Shown here piece after piece: positions 44,894 through 53,721 of a DNA stretch of 64,000 bases. The notes beneath the pieces were generated by a model. It was given only the letters and a program-made list of their open reading frames with translations, did no database searches and was not told the DNA's origin. Each line of letters begins with the position of its first letter. Positions within the stretch are counted from its first letter, which is position 1. A program made the translations under genes and the position numbers. Source of the DNA: Paludibacteraceae bacterium (GTDB taxonomy: Bacteria; Bacteroidota; Bacteroidia; Bacteroidales; Paludibacteraceae); contig JAKSNG010000001.1 in assembly GCA_024400125.1 (NCBI GenBank), positions 48,532 through 112,531 of the forward strand, given 5' to 3'.

Positions 44894-46018
44894 CTATAGT
44901 GCAGCCAAGACTGCTTGCGTGATATAGTTCAGTTGCTCCTCGTCTAATTCAGTATGCATTGGCAAGGAAAGCACGCAAGATGCCAAGCGCTCTGCAATGG
45001 GGAAGTCTCCCTGTTTATAGCGAGGATCTTGATAAGCTTTTTGCATGTGCAGAGGGATGGGGTAGTAAACCATAGAAGGTATATCTTTCTCTGCCAAGCG
45101 AGCCTTGAGTTGGTCGCGGTCAACATCAATCAGTCGCAAAGTATATTGGTGATAAACATGAGTTGATTGTGGGTCACGTCCAGGCGTCAGAATATGTGGA
45201 TTATTAGCAAAGGCTTTGTCATAGAATGCTGCGGCACGCTGACGATTAGCGATGTAAGTGTTTAGATGCGGTAGTTTAGCGTCTAAGATGGCTGCCTGAA
45301 TGCTATCCAATCGCGAGTTAACTCCCACAAAATCATGGTGATAGCGCACAAAACAACCGTGGTTAGCGATGGCTTTCATTTTCTCAGCCAATTGGTCATT
45401 ATTGGTAAAGATAGCGCCGCCGTCTCCATAGCATCCTAAGTTCTTAGATGGGAAAAAACTGGTGCAGCCGATGTGACCAATGGTGCCAGCTTGTTGTGTG
45501 TGTCCGTTCTTGAATGTATATTGTGCACCAATAGCTTGGCAAGCATCTTCGACCACAAATAAATTGTGCTCTTGTGCAATCTGCATGATGGCATCCATGT
45601 TAGCGCATTGTCCAAACAAGTGTACAGGTACGATTACTTTTGTTTTGGGTGTGATTGCTTTGCGAATGGCATCCACAGATATGTTCATAGTGTCCCAATC
45701 CACATCTACGACCACGGGAGTTAGTCCTAATAGGGCAACGACTTCTGCCGTGGCAATAAAGGTGAATGTAGGGGTTATTACTTCATCGCCAGGTTTGAGC
45801 CCCAATGCCATTAGTGCAATTTGTAGAGCGTCGGTGCCGTTGCCCACATTGATAATGTGTTTGGCGCCAGTATATTGCTCTAGATGTTCTTGAAACTCAG
45901 TTACTTTGCTGCCTTTGATGAAGGCTGTAGAGTCAATAACTTCTTGTATCCCACGATCAATATCGTTTTTGATGTTTAGATATTGCGTGTGCAAATCTAC
46001 CATTTGAAATTTTTTCAT
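44894..46018 (-). CDS. DegT/DnrJ/EryC1-family PLP aminotransferase
   Basis: 374 aa fold-type I aminotransferase for nucleotide-sugar or related keto-sugars. FQMVDLHTQYLNIK start, GNGTDALQIALMALGLKPGDEV, VEDACQAIGA (PLP-binding Asp) and SFFPSKNLGCYGDGG with catalytic K192. Typical family length. Neighbours ybbR and rpoN, not a polysaccharide cluster, so substrate cannot be told. Confidence 0.92.
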   Translation of the reverse strand: MKKFQMVDLHTQYLNIKNDIDRGIQEVIDSTAFIKGSKVTEFQEHLEQYTGAKHIINVGNGTDALQIALMALGLKPGDEVITPTFTFIATAEVVALLGLTPVVVDVDWDTMNISVDAIRKAITPKTKVIVPVHLFGQCANMDAIMQIAQEHNLFVVEDACQAIGAQYTFKNGHTQQAGTIGHIGCTSFFPSKNLGCYGDGGAIFTNNDQLAEKMKAIANHGCFVRYHHDFVGVNSRLDSIQAAILDAKLPHLNTYIANRQRAAAFYDKAFANNPHILTPGRDPQSTHVYHQYTLRLIDVDRDQLKARLAEKDIPSMVYYPIPLHMQKAYQDPRYKQGDFPIAERLASCVLSLPMHTELDEEQLNYITQAVLAAL

Positions 46019-46025
46019 AATGTAT

Positions 46026-46964
46026 TTATTTTTCTATGATATATTCCACATTGGAGGGGTTAGTGCGAGTGTATGTCACATGTTGATTGCTGCAATACAC
46101 GTGAATAGGCAATCGGTTGACATTGTGTGTCGGGTAGTAGCAGATAGCCTTGACTTGATGTTCGTTCAATTGTGCAAAATGGCTAATGCCAATACGTAGA
46201 ACAACACTCACTTCAGATGGAAAAAGACGTACGGTGTCCCCCTCTGGCACGTTACGTATTTCTACAGGAATAGTCATTACTTTTTCGGTAAATTGTTCGC
46301 CTACAACTTGTATGTGCGCTAAACTGTCGCTCACTTGAATAGTTGCCGGAACCTGCAATGGAATGTCAAAAACCATCGTATCGCGAATGTCCGTAAAGGC
46401 AAAGGACTGTGTGGCCATTTCTGTAATATTATTTAGTGTATTACATTTGCCATAGATAGTCACCATTGGGCGTAGCAAGATGGCGTTGTTTTCAATTTGG
46501 TACTGGTTAGCAGCGCTAAATGTGCCGTTGATGCGGATGGGAACATCTTTCTTGTGCTGTTTGTAATAGTGCCCATCAATTTGCTCGGGCTGAATCACTT
46601 GAAGTTTAGTTGTTCCTTGCAGCAGGTTTGCTACATGACTACGCAGTACATCCGATGAAATATGTATCTCGCCTTGTTCTTTCTGCACTTGTGTTGTAAT
46701 ATCTAATGTGATGTGCAGAGGGTTGTCAACATAGATTTTCAATCGATGTCCGGCATCTCTCACTTCCACCTGAATAGTGTTGGGTAGTGTCTCCTCACAT
46801 TGAATGGCAGGTGACAAACCTTGATACGAAACCTCTACGGGAACGATCATGCTGCGCACAGTTCCCATAGAGTAGCCATACCACATAACGCCTGCAAAAA
46901 TGAAAAAGCAGACGAATGTGAGTATTTCGCGTAGCGTACTATTTTTTATCTTGAGTTTGCGCAT
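46026..46964 (-). CDS. YbbR-like domain protein (CdaR-like)
   Basis: 312 aa from ATG 46964 (MRKLKIKNSTLREILTF); the start lies 26 bp inside the yajC end. One N-terminal membrane helix (about 15-33: ILTFVCFFIFAGVMWYG), then beta-rich YbbR repeats with VEVSYQGLSPAIQC and ITVPVEIRNVPEGD-like segments. In Firmicutes YbbR/CdaR regulates the c-di-AMP cyclase; in Bacteroidota its role is unclear. Confidence 0.85.
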   Translation of the reverse strand: MRKLKIKNSTLREILTFVCFFIFAGVMWYGYSMGTVRSMIVPVEVSYQGLSPAIQCEETLPNTIQVEVRDAGHRLKIYVDNPLHITLDITTQVQKEQGEIHISSDVLRSHVANLLQGTTKLQVIQPEQIDGHYYKQHKKDVPIRINGTFSAANQYQIENNAILLRPMVTIYGKCNTLNNITEMATQSFAFTDIRDTMVFDIPLQVPATIQVSDSLAHIQVVGEQFTEKVMTIPVEIRNVPEGDTVRLFPSEVSVVLRIGISHFAQLNEHQVKAICYYPTHNVNRLPIHVYCSNQHVTYTRTNPSNVEYIIEK

Positions 46965-47268
46965 CGTCAATGGTAGCATAGACACTACCTTTATCTACTT
47001 TGATTGTAATATCTTTAGCGATAGTGATAATAAAAGCGTTTTCTTGTACTTCTTTTATTTCACCGTAGATGCCACCAGCGGTCACTACTTTGTCGCCTTT
47101 TTTCATTTCGTCGCGTTGTTTTTGCAGTTCTTTTTGTTTCTTTTGTTGAGGGCGAATCATAAAGAAATAAAACACCACAAAAATGAGGATCATCATAATC
47201 CAGAATGACCATTGACTACCTTGTGTTGCAGCACCAGCTGCGTCTTGTAATAATACTAAATTTAACAT
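46939..47268 (-). CDS. yajC: Preprotein translocase subunit YajC
   Basis: 109 aa. Single membrane helix (QWSFWIMMILIFVVFYFFMI), the family motif RPQQKKQKELQKQRDEMKKG, then a small beta domain GDKVVTAGGIYGEIKEV. Accessory to SecDF in the Sec machinery. Between nusB and ybbR, the usual Bacteroidota order. Confidence 0.94.
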   Translation of the reverse strand: MLNLVLLQDAAGAATQGSQWSFWIMMILIFVVFYFFMIRPQQKKQKELQKQRDEMKKGDKVVTAGGIYGEIKEVQENAFIITIAKDITIKVDKGSVYATIDDAQTQDKK

Positions 47269-47298
47269 AGTTGATTGATTTTTAAGTTATTATGTTTG

Positions 47299-48252
47299 TT
47301 ATTTTGTTCGTATTTGTTTGAAGATTTTATTCTCTTTACGCAGTTCTTGTAGTATCTCGTTGAGGATACCGTTGATGAAGATATAACTTTTCTCGCTGGA
47401 GTATTCTTTGCTCAGTTCGATATATTCATTCATAGACACTTCAAGTGCGATATCTGGAAATTGGATGATTTCAGTTAACGCCAATTGGAGTAGGAGAGTG
47501 TCCATATAGGCAACGCGGTCTGCGTCCCAGTTCTTGAGGTGGTCTTTGATAAGAAGCATATATTCTTCGCGATGAGCAATAGCTTCTTCCAAAAGTTTTT
47601 CTCCGAAATGCAATTCGTCTTCTGTGTCAAACATATTCAGTAGTGGGGTGTTCGCGTCACTATCTTCATTGAATCTGCGAATAGTTTTGGCTACAAAACT
47701 GAGAATAACGTCCAAATCTACTGTCCAATTGGCAGCGTCTTGCTCAATTTCCATTTCCTCTAATGCAGAAGCTACATCTTCGTTATTGGGCATAATTTCG
47801 CTATACACTTTCTTCCAAATGCGCTTTTCATCTTCGTAGCTAACTTGTTCTGCCGACATATAGGCTTTGTACACATTTGTTTCTATCAACTGGCGATAGA
47901 CGGCTGTGATAGCATTCTGTCCCATTTCCCAGTGGATATGTTGCTCCTCAATAAAATGGCGTAACTGACGATTTTGGAACAACTGTTCAGCTACTTTATT
48001 GTTCACAAATCTACGATTTGGGATGTATGTGTTGTGCGTAATTTTTGCTCGCTGTTCAGCTTCTTCTATTTGCTGTTCTGCGTAGGCAGTTAATTCGTTA
48101 GCAAAGGCCAATAACGCAATATATAAACTATAGGTGTTAGAAAAGTTTTTCAACAATTCCTTGTGCGCAGTATGGGGCGTTTTGCCTTCTGATTGATAGT
48201 ATGCGAACAGTGTTTGCAGTACTTTAGTTCGCACGATAGTTCGGTTGATCAT
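47299..48252 (-). CDS. nusB: Transcription antitermination factor NusB (long form)
   Basis: 317 aa, about twice the length of E. coli NusB. Starts MINRTIVRTKVLQTLFAYYQSEG; the C-terminal half carries the RNA-binding/NusB core (LLLQLALTEIIQFPDIALEVSMNEYIELSKEYSSEKSYIFINGILNEI, split here by its conserved parts NEYIELSK and FINGILNEIL). The long N-terminal part is normal in Bacteroidota. Acts with NusE on boxA in rRNA operons. First gene of the run to yfcE; no consensus promoter in the 32-nt gap upstream. Confidence 0.93.
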   Translation of the reverse strand: MINRTIVRTKVLQTLFAYYQSEGKTPHTAHKELLKNFSNTYSLYIALLAFANELTAYAEQQIEEAEQRAKITHNTYIPNRRFVNNKVAEQLFQNRQLRHFIEEQHIHWEMGQNAITAVYRQLIETNVYKAYMSAEQVSYEDEKRIWKKVYSEIMPNNEDVASALEEMEIEQDAANWTVDLDVILSFVAKTIRRFNEDSDANTPLLNMFDTEDELHFGEKLLEEAIAHREEYMLLIKDHLKNWDADRVAYMDTLLLQLALTEIIQFPDIALEVSMNEYIELSKEYSSEKSYIFINGILNEILQELRKENKIFKQIRTK

Positions 48253-48284
48253 TCTATAAGTGTGTTAATGTTTAACGATTGTTA

Positions 48285-51200
48285 TTAATATCCTAATAAG
48301 AACTTATGGCCGTTTTGAATGACGATGCCGCGATAGGTAGCATCTACCTCCATGCCTAAGATATTGTACATTTTGTCGTTGTAGTTCAAGATATAATTAT
48401 CTTCATCTTGGATGTTTTCAAATGCATCATCAACTTGTCCATCGCAAAGAGGAGAAAGAACTGCTCGCCAGCAAGATGGATTCCATACGTAGCAAGCGTT
48501 TTCGTCTAAGAAGATATCTTGTGTCTGTATTCTATTGCTACCGATATTGAAGATGACATAGATTTCTTTTATCTCAGGTTTCATTGTCCATGTATGCCAT
48601 GTGATGCCATTTTCCACTACAGTAGTAGTCCATTTAATGCCAGGCCATTTAGAGTTTTTACCGTCCAAGGCGTAGGGAGTATCTTTGAATTTTGTACCCA
48701 CTTTCACGCGAGTGAACGCGTAAATATATAGGTCTTTCCAGCCTTCGATAGTATCTTTACCAATGATTTGTGTTTCTGGTTTTTGGAATCGCACTTCTAA
48801 TGGACCACTTTGTGGTGCCTTGTATGTAAAGGTGTTAGAATAAATAGGCGTTTCTTTCTTTTCAAGTACAGCAAAGGCTTTTACCGTCGTAGTTTGATTA
48901 ACTACGAACGATACTGAATCTACTGCGGAGTTGGACATCGTGGTTGGAGTCGAGCCATCCGTGGTATAGAAAATCATAGCATTCTTTGCGCCAACAGTAT
49001 GAATAGAGATGCGTTGCCCCGCTTCTTTATCGCGGAAGAAACTGGACTCGGGTGTAATTACAAGATCAAAGTCTGGATGTAAATCTGTCTCACAATCTAA
49101 TAAAATTTCGTAGTAGCTGAGAGTGTCCGTGGCGTCTTGCCATCCGTAGCATACATCGTAGTCGGCTACTAAGTCATTGGAGCGAACATTTAATGCACCG
49201 CAGTCATTGCCAGAGTTAATACAGAAATTGATAGAGTCTAAGTCACTGGCGAACTCATAGCTATACCATCCATCTGCATCTTGATAAATGCGTTGTCCAG
49301 GATAGGCGCCCATCAGGTTGATCGATGATGGATTACCCAAACTATCCGTTCCTATAATTTGCCAACTGTAGAAATACACTTTATCCCATGTTTCTGGTTT
49401 AGCAAAGCGAACAACTATACCTCGTTGCAATGGTTCACGATAAGTGTAAGTGTAAGTTTGTACTTTGGACAATGAAGACCCTGCAGCCGCCATAACCTTG
49501 AGGGTTGTTGTTTGCTTGAAGTTCAATTTTGCCCCCGACTTAATCGTTGCCGATTGGGTAGTTGGCTCGCTACCATCAGTTGTATAGAAGATAGTTGGAT
49601 TTGTACTGGTGCCTCCTGCAGCCGTGATGATTACATCTATACCTTTGTTCAAGTCTTCAAAACTAGCATCGGGGGTGACAATGAGACGCGGTGCCACATC
49701 TTTATTATAACTTACCCACATAGAATATCCGTTGCCTGAAGCCATTAAGTGCAAACTGTTGTCCCAACTTGTTTTGGTTGCTTTAGTTCCTAATTGTAAA
49801 ACGATAAAACCATTGTTTCCTACGATAGTGGCTTGATAACCTTTATTAAAGTCTCCTTCTTTGTCCCAATATTCGTCTTTTACTTCACTCTCGTTATGTA
49901 CACCTGCACAGTGACGAGCATTAATCATATCCTTGATTTCGTTACTATATTTCTTCCAATGTGGGTAGAATACACATGGAATGCCAGGCATAGAAAGCAA
50001 CTCGGCATTGGCTTGTAATAGACGATCTTTCTTGGCAAGAGTCATAGATTTACCATCTTCGCCACCGAATTCGCCGCCATTACCACGCAGGAAATTATCA
50101 TGACTGTCTAACCATGTGACAGCATACTTCTTCCAATTGTCGTCCGCCATCATTCCCCAACCACGACCTACGTAATTGCCCCATTTTCCTAATTCATCCA
50201 CCCATGAGTATTTGGACTGAAAGTCTAATACCATTGTGTTATAGTTTGCGTCTTGAATGGCTTGTTTCATAGCATCATTACTTGCCCACAACTCCAAGAA
50301 TGAGATATATGCTTCTCCTGCTTTGTTATAATCATCGAAGTGGGATGCGTGGAGACCTTTGCAGTAGTCGTAACGGAATCCGTCATAGCCAATCTCGTTG
50401 CGCAACCATTTGGTGTAGGCGCGACACATTTCTTGCACTTCGGGTTTTGCATGTGCCCAGTCGCGAGCGGATGTGTAGTTGCCTTCGTTTTTACCATCAT
50501 ACCAAGGTGCATCTTCGTGAGGACCAGTAGCTTTTCCCCAGCATTCTCCAGCTAATGTATCTGCTTTGTTTTCAGACCAGTTCATTTCATCGTCTTGGCT
50601 AATCCATGAATTGTCGGGAACGAAGATACCATAATCACCAAAGTTCTGTGTGGACAGGTCACACCATGCACCCATAGCATCCATGTGATTAATGACCACG
50701 TCTGCTACCACGCGTGTGCCCGAATTGTGCAAAGCACGAATCAAAGTTTGTAATTCGGCACGTGAACCCCAATCACTTGACTGGTTCGAGTATTGTTTTG
50801 GGTGATAACCCGTGCCATTAGCGTATGCTGATGGTGGCAACCAAATCAAGTCGAAGTAAGCTCCTATCTCTCCTGACTGAGCGAGAAGTGTTTTCCAACG
50901 AGTATCACCATAGAGGTTGGTACCAGGAGTATTCTCACTTACGGCATAAGAATCCCAGTAAAAACCTTGCATCAATACATCAGAGCATTGACTAGGTACG
51001 GAGGACACGTACGTTTCCTCGAATTTGTTCTTTTCTGCTTTGACGCATATTTTTGTATTTGCAAATGAGATAGTAACATTGTCTGATTGCCCCAATTTGA
51101 AGCACACGTTGCCGTCTGTCGTGGTGACATAACCTGGGGTGCTGCAAGACTTATCTACAGCCGACCCTCCATAATTTATGTCCCATGTGCCGTTAGTAAT

Positions 51201-51710
51201 CTTGAACTCATAGGTCCCTGCCTCTAATGCAAAAGTCTTGCTACCATCGGTCAATTCGCAACCGTCAGGCTGCCACTCTTTGCCGCAACACCATTCGCTA
51301 CCCTCCTTGCCATTACCAGCGATATAGGGAGTGAAGTCACATAGGTTTTGTGGAGTACTACAATTGCTGCCATTGCCTACATATAACTCATCTTGCCCAA
51401 ACTTCAACTTAATATAGAAATCATAACAACCATCTTTTGAACAATTGAGTTTGTCGTTGTCTTTAGTAAAACCTCCAACACTTGCGCCATTAAGGGAGCA
51501 CATCCATGCTGCATGCGATTCGTCGTCATAGAGTTGGCAGTAGTCTCCACTCTTAACGGAGACATGAGCGAGATACTGTGTAAATCCCTCAAAATCGTCT
51601 GTGTGTGTAGCCTGATAGTAATCACATCCATTAACAAGGATTCCGTAACCAGCCCATGATAATGAACTGAACATTGCTGCTATAAGCAGCAGGATAAATT
51701 TTTTATTCAT
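48285..51710 (-). CDS. Secreted multi-domain alpha-amylase with T9SS-like tail
   Basis: 1141 aa. Signal peptide (1-20), a cysteine-rich N-terminal region (about 21-240) unlike common starch-binding modules, then a GH13 catalytic barrel (about 243-680): VVADVVINH, YDGFRYDYCKG (nucleophile D448), FLELWAS (acid/base E473), WLDSHDNF (D538). Next come two units with FYTTDGS(E/T)PTT (chitobiase C-terminal/Fn3-like), each followed by a CBM26-like starch-binding domain (VRFAKPETWDKVYFYSW; VRFQKPETQ). The end YNDKMYNILGMEVDATYRGI is a T9SS type A-like signal. Degrades starch or glycogen at the cell surface. Confidence 0.93.
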   Translation of the reverse strand: MNKKFILLLIAAMFSSLSWAGYGILVNGCDYYQATHTDDFEGFTQYLAHVSVKSGDYCQLYDDESHAAWMCSLNGASVGGFTKDNDKLNCSKDGCYDFYIKLKFGQDELYVGNGSNCSTPQNLCDFTPYIAGNGKEGSEWCCGKEWQPDGCELTDGSKTFALEAGTYEFKITNGTWDINYGGSAVDKSCSTPGYVTTTDGNVCFKLGQSDNVTISFANTKICVKAEKNKFEETYVSSVPSQCSDVLMQGFYWDSYAVSENTPGTNLYGDTRWKTLLAQSGEIGAYFDLIWLPPSAYANGTGYHPKQYSNQSSDWGSRAELQTLIRALHNSGTRVVADVVINHMDAMGAWCDLSTQNFGDYGIFVPDNSWISQDDEMNWSENKADTLAGECWGKATGPHEDAPWYDGKNEGNYTSARDWAHAKPEVQEMCRAYTKWLRNEIGYDGFRYDYCKGLHASHFDDYNKAGEAYISFLELWASNDAMKQAIQDANYNTMVLDFQSKYSWVDELGKWGNYVGRGWGMMADDNWKKYAVTWLDSHDNFLRGNGGEFGGEDGKSMTLAKKDRLLQANAELLSMPGIPCVFYPHWKKYSNEIKDMINARHCAGVHNESEVKDEYWDKEGDFNKGYQATIVGNNGFIVLQLGTKATKTSWDNSLHLMASGNGYSMWVSYNKDVAPRLIVTPDASFEDLNKGIDVIITAAGGTSTNPTIFYTTDGSEPTTQSATIKSGAKLNFKQTTTLKVMAAAGSSLSKVQTYTYTYREPLQRGIVVRFAKPETWDKVYFYSWQIIGTDSLGNPSSINLMGAYPGQRIYQDADGWYSYEFASDLDSINFCINSGNDCGALNVRSNDLVADYDVCYGWQDATDTLSYYEILLDCETDLHPDFDLVITPESSFFRDKEAGQRISIHTVGAKNAMIFYTTDGSTPTTMSNSAVDSVSFVVNQTTTVKAFAVLEKKETPIYSNTFTYKAPQSGPLEVRFQKPETQIIGKDTIEGWKDLYIYAFTRVKVGTKFKDTPYALDGKNSKWPGIKWTTTVVENGITWHTWTMKPEIKEIYVIFNIGSNRIQTQDIFLDENACYVWNPSCWRAVLSPLCDGQVDDAFENIQDEDNYILNYNDKMYNILGMEVDATYRGIVIQNGHKFLLGY

Positions 51711-51768
51711 AATATCTCTATTTAAGTATGTTTTCTTGTAAGGCTATAGTTGCCTATAAAAAATCGCG

Positions 51769-51800
51769 CAAAGGTACAAAAAAAAATGGACTTATGCAAA
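51769..51800 (-). promoter_or_regulatory. Promoter of the alpha-amylase gene
   Basis: Minus strand: TTTG (51800-51797), 20 nt, TACCTTTG (51776-51769). Leader about 55 nt with a weak AGGC/GCCT hairpin. Confidence 0.82.
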
Positions 51801-51808
51801 TAAATCCA

Positions 51809-52492
51809 TTATTTTTCTGTTAAAATACACATTTTTATGTGTACTTGCTTGTTCTCGACCGTAAATTCTACGTGCCAACCGCTATATTCCATCTTATATA
51901 CGCGCGTGGGATTGTCTTGGTAACCAGGTCTTGGATCCTGACTCAATATTTCTTCGAGTTCATCTTTTATACTTGGGGAATGTGCAACAACGTTGGCTGC
52001 AGTTTTCTTTTCCCACACTACGGGTAATCGATAATCTTTAGTATCTTCAGCAAAACCGTTGACGGCGTCTTCGTGGCAGTCGGAAAAGCTGAGATACGGT
52101 TTAATGTCGTAGATAGGTGTTCTGTCTAATACATCTGCTCCAGTAACTATCAAAGCGAGACAATTGGACTGCCTTTCAACGCGCACAAGTCTGACAGAGC
52201 TCAGTCCCAATCGATTGGGACGGAATGGAGAGCGAGTTGCAAACACACCCATGTGAATGTTTCCACCCAATCGCGGCGGACGAACAGTCAGTTTTGCTTT
52301 GTCTGCTTTATCAAATCCCCAAATCAACCACAAATGGCTATAACCTTCAATACCGCGGATAGCATCTTCTATAGCGTATGGTTTTTCAAAGACGATACGT
52401 GTCTCGATGATATCTTGTGCACGAGATTGACGAGGTATACCAAACTTGTCCGTGTAGCCGTTATGTGCAAAAGCGATAGGCTTAATTTCCAT
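51809..52492 (-). CDS. trmO: tRNA (t6A37-N6)-methyltransferase TrmO
   Basis: 227 aa from ATG 52492 (MEIKPIAFAHNGYTDKFG), placed 21 nt after the -7 box; an ATG further upstream lies before the promoter. Family core GGNIHMGVFATRSPFRPNRLGLSS and DRTPIYDIKPYL; C-terminal domain with DPRPGYQDNPTRVY. S-adenosylmethionine-dependent methylation of t6A37 in tRNA-Thr. Divergent from the tRNA-Phe gene with which it shares a short promoter region. Confidence 0.93.
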   Translation of the reverse strand: MEIKPIAFAHNGYTDKFGIPRQSRAQDIIETRIVFEKPYAIEDAIRGIEGYSHLWLIWGFDKADKAKLTVRPPRLGGNIHMGVFATRSPFRPNRLGLSSVRLVRVERQSNCLALIVTGADVLDRTPIYDIKPYLSFSDCHEDAVNGFAEDTKDYRLPVVWEKKTAANVVAHSPSIKDELEEILSQDPRPGYQDNPTRVYKMEYSGWHVEFTVENKQVHIKMCILTEK

Positions 52493-52512
52493 TTTTTTCT
52501 TATTTTTGCGGG

Positions 52513-52544
52513 CAAAGGTACGAAAAAACACGGAAAAATACAAA
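52513..52544 (-). promoter_or_regulatory. Promoter of trmO
   Basis: Minus strand: TTTG (52544-52541), 20 nt, TACCTTTG (52520-52513). Leader about 16 nt. Confidence 0.82.
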
Positions 52545-52580
52545 AAAAATCATAAAAATGCAAAAAAAATGCTAAAAAAT

Positions 52581-52611
52581 TTTGTTATGTCAAAAAAAAG
52601 TAGTACTTTTG
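52581..52611 (+). promoter_or_regulatory. Promoter of tRNA-Phe
   Basis: TTTG (52581-52584), 19 nt, TACTTTTG (52604-52611). Followed by CACCCGCTTTT, nearly the same sequence as after the other two tRNA promoters. Confidence 0.82.
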
Positions 52612-52615
52612 CACC

Positions 52616-52666
52616 CGCTTTTCGCCTGAAATGCCTTGCGAGGCTCGGGAATGGTTTCGAAAAGCG
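52616..52666 (+). other. Hairpin in the 5' leader of the tRNA-Phe precursor
   Basis: CGCTTTTCG (52616-52624) pairs perfectly with CGAAAAGCG (52658-52666), enclosing an inner GCCT/AGGC hairpin. It ends four bases before the mature tRNA, so it forms a stem in the precursor that RNase P would remove. Confidence 0.65.
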
Positions 52667-52670
52667 TCTA

Positions 52671-52743
52671 GGTACCTTAGCTCAGGTGGTAGAGCAATGG
52701 ACTGAAAATCCATGTGTCCTTGGTTCAACTCCAAGAGGTACCA
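52671..52743 (+). tRNA. tRNA-Phe (GAA)
   Basis: Acceptor GGTACCT/AGGTACC with discriminator A; D-arm AGCTCAGGTGGTAGAGC; anticodon stem ATGGA/TCCAT with loop CTGAAAA (anticodon GAA); T-arm with GGTTCAACTCC. 73 nt; the 3' CCA is not fully encoded. Confidence 0.97.
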
Positions 52744-52746
52744 CAC

Positions 52747-52776
52747 AAAGTCTCCAACCGGAGACTTTTCTTTTTT
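52747..52776 (+). terminator. Intrinsic terminator of tRNA-Phe
   Basis: AAAGTCTCC (52747-52755) pairs with GGAGACTTT (52760-52768), 4-nt loop, followed by TCTTTTTT. Confidence 0.9.
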
Positions 52777-52810
52777 CTAACTATGATTCCGTCGGTCATT
52801 CTTGGAACAA

Positions 52811-52838
52811 AAAAAGAGACCCAGAAAGGTCTCTTTTT
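52811..52838 (-). terminator. Intrinsic terminator of tRNA-Gln (bidirectional)
   Basis: AAAAAGAGACC (52811-52821) pairs with GGTCTCTTTTT (52828-52838), 6-nt loop; T-tracts on both strands. Confidence 0.88.
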
Positions 52839-52839
52839 G

Positions 52840-52910
52840 TTGCCTAACCAGGACTCGAACCCAGACAGACAGAACCAGAATCTGTAGTGCTACCATTACA
52901 CCATTAGGCA
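52840..52910 (-). tRNA. tRNA-Gln (CTG)
   Basis: Minus strand: acceptor TGCCTAA/TTAGGCA with discriminator A; anticodon stem ACAGA/TCTGT with loop TTCTGGT (anticodon CTG); T-arm CTGGGTTCGAGTCCTGG. 71 nt, CCA not encoded. Confidence 0.95.
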
Positions 52911-52942
52911 CCAATAGAAGCATAAACTTCCAAAAGCGGCTG

Positions 52943-52974
52943 CAAAGGTACTGCTTTTTTGTGAAACTACCAAA
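52943..52974 (-). promoter_or_regulatory. Promoter of tRNA-Gln
   Basis: Minus strand: TTTG (52974-52971), 20 nt, TACCTTTG (52950-52943), followed by CAGCCGCTTTT. Confidence 0.82.
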
Positions 52975-53013
52975 TTTTTTTGCAAAAAATCACAAAAAAA
53001 AGTATTTTATCTC

Positions 53014-53721
53014 TTATTTGCTCAATAGCGATGGCAGATATTCGTCACGAACAAACACAAAGTTGGGGTATTCACGAAGTATCTGTTGACACTTTTGTAT
53101 GGCAGCTTCCTTGTTTCCCATTTTCTCGTAACATTGTGCGATACACAATAGCATGGCAGGATAATTCCACCAATACTTATACATAGGATCATTGTGCATC
53201 AGTTGTTCCGAAAGCAGGAACATATCCATCGCTTTTTTCTTGCTACCACCGAACAACTTCGGTGCATAAAAATCGACATTTCCTTTCAACGACAACGCAA
53301 TGGGGTTGTTGGGATCTGCCTCAACTGCCTGTTTCGCCAATTTAAACGATTGCATTCCATCGGAAAAGATTTTTGATTTGTCCAGCAGATATTCGAATGC
53401 GTGAGCAGCACCAGTATAGGTAGCATATTGAGAAGGTGTTAGCACGTTTTTATGTGCCTCTATATGTTGCCAAAATGCGTCTAACAACTGCCGACAACGG
53501 GGGTCGTTTTGATCCGACATAAATGGAATAAAACCATACTCATGATTGATGAGCAAGGTGCGTTCATTGTCGCTCATTTGGTCCCAATTAGCGGTTGTGA
53601 TAAACGTGTCCCACGAGGACAAGTCTTGTGCTAAATATCCTTCAAATAGTTGCTGTTCAGGGACTTGAGCAAAGCTCAGCCCTGAACAAAGCATAACTAT
53701 TAGCAATAACTTATTTCGCAT
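53014..53721 (-). CDS. Exported TPR-like protein
   Basis: 235 aa. Signal peptide about 1-18 ([18 protein letters not shown]). Helical body with TPR-like pairs: [21 protein letters not shown] and [24 protein letters not shown]. Probably periplasmic; TPRs mediate protein contacts. Its start overlaps the pfp stop by 11 bp, so it is translated with pfp, but no functional link is evident. Similar small proteins in Bacteroidota are annotated only as hypothetical. Confidence 0.8.
   Translation of the reverse strand: MRNKLLLIVMLCSGLSFAQVPEQQLFEGYLAQDLSSWDTFITTANWDQMSDNERTLLINHEYGFIPFMSDQNDPRCRQLLDAFWQHIEAHKNVLTPSQYATYTGAAHAFEYLLDKSKIFSDGMQSFKLAKQAVEADPNNPIALSLKGNVDFYAPKLFGGSKKKAMDMFLLSEQLMHNDPMYKYWWNYPAMLLCIAQCYEKMGNKEAAIQKCQQILREYPNFVFVRDEYLPSLLSK

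Noticed and set aside
48253..48284. Terminator between the amylase gene and nusB
   Set aside because: Only a weak A/T palindrome without a GC stem or T-tract.
51809..52543. Longer start of trmO
   Set aside because: The upstream ATG lies before the promoter -7 element; family similarity begins at MEIKPIAF.
52616..52666. T-box or other riboswitch before tRNA-Phe
   Set aside because: The hairpin lies in a tRNA precursor leader, with no T-box sequence and no downstream protein gene.
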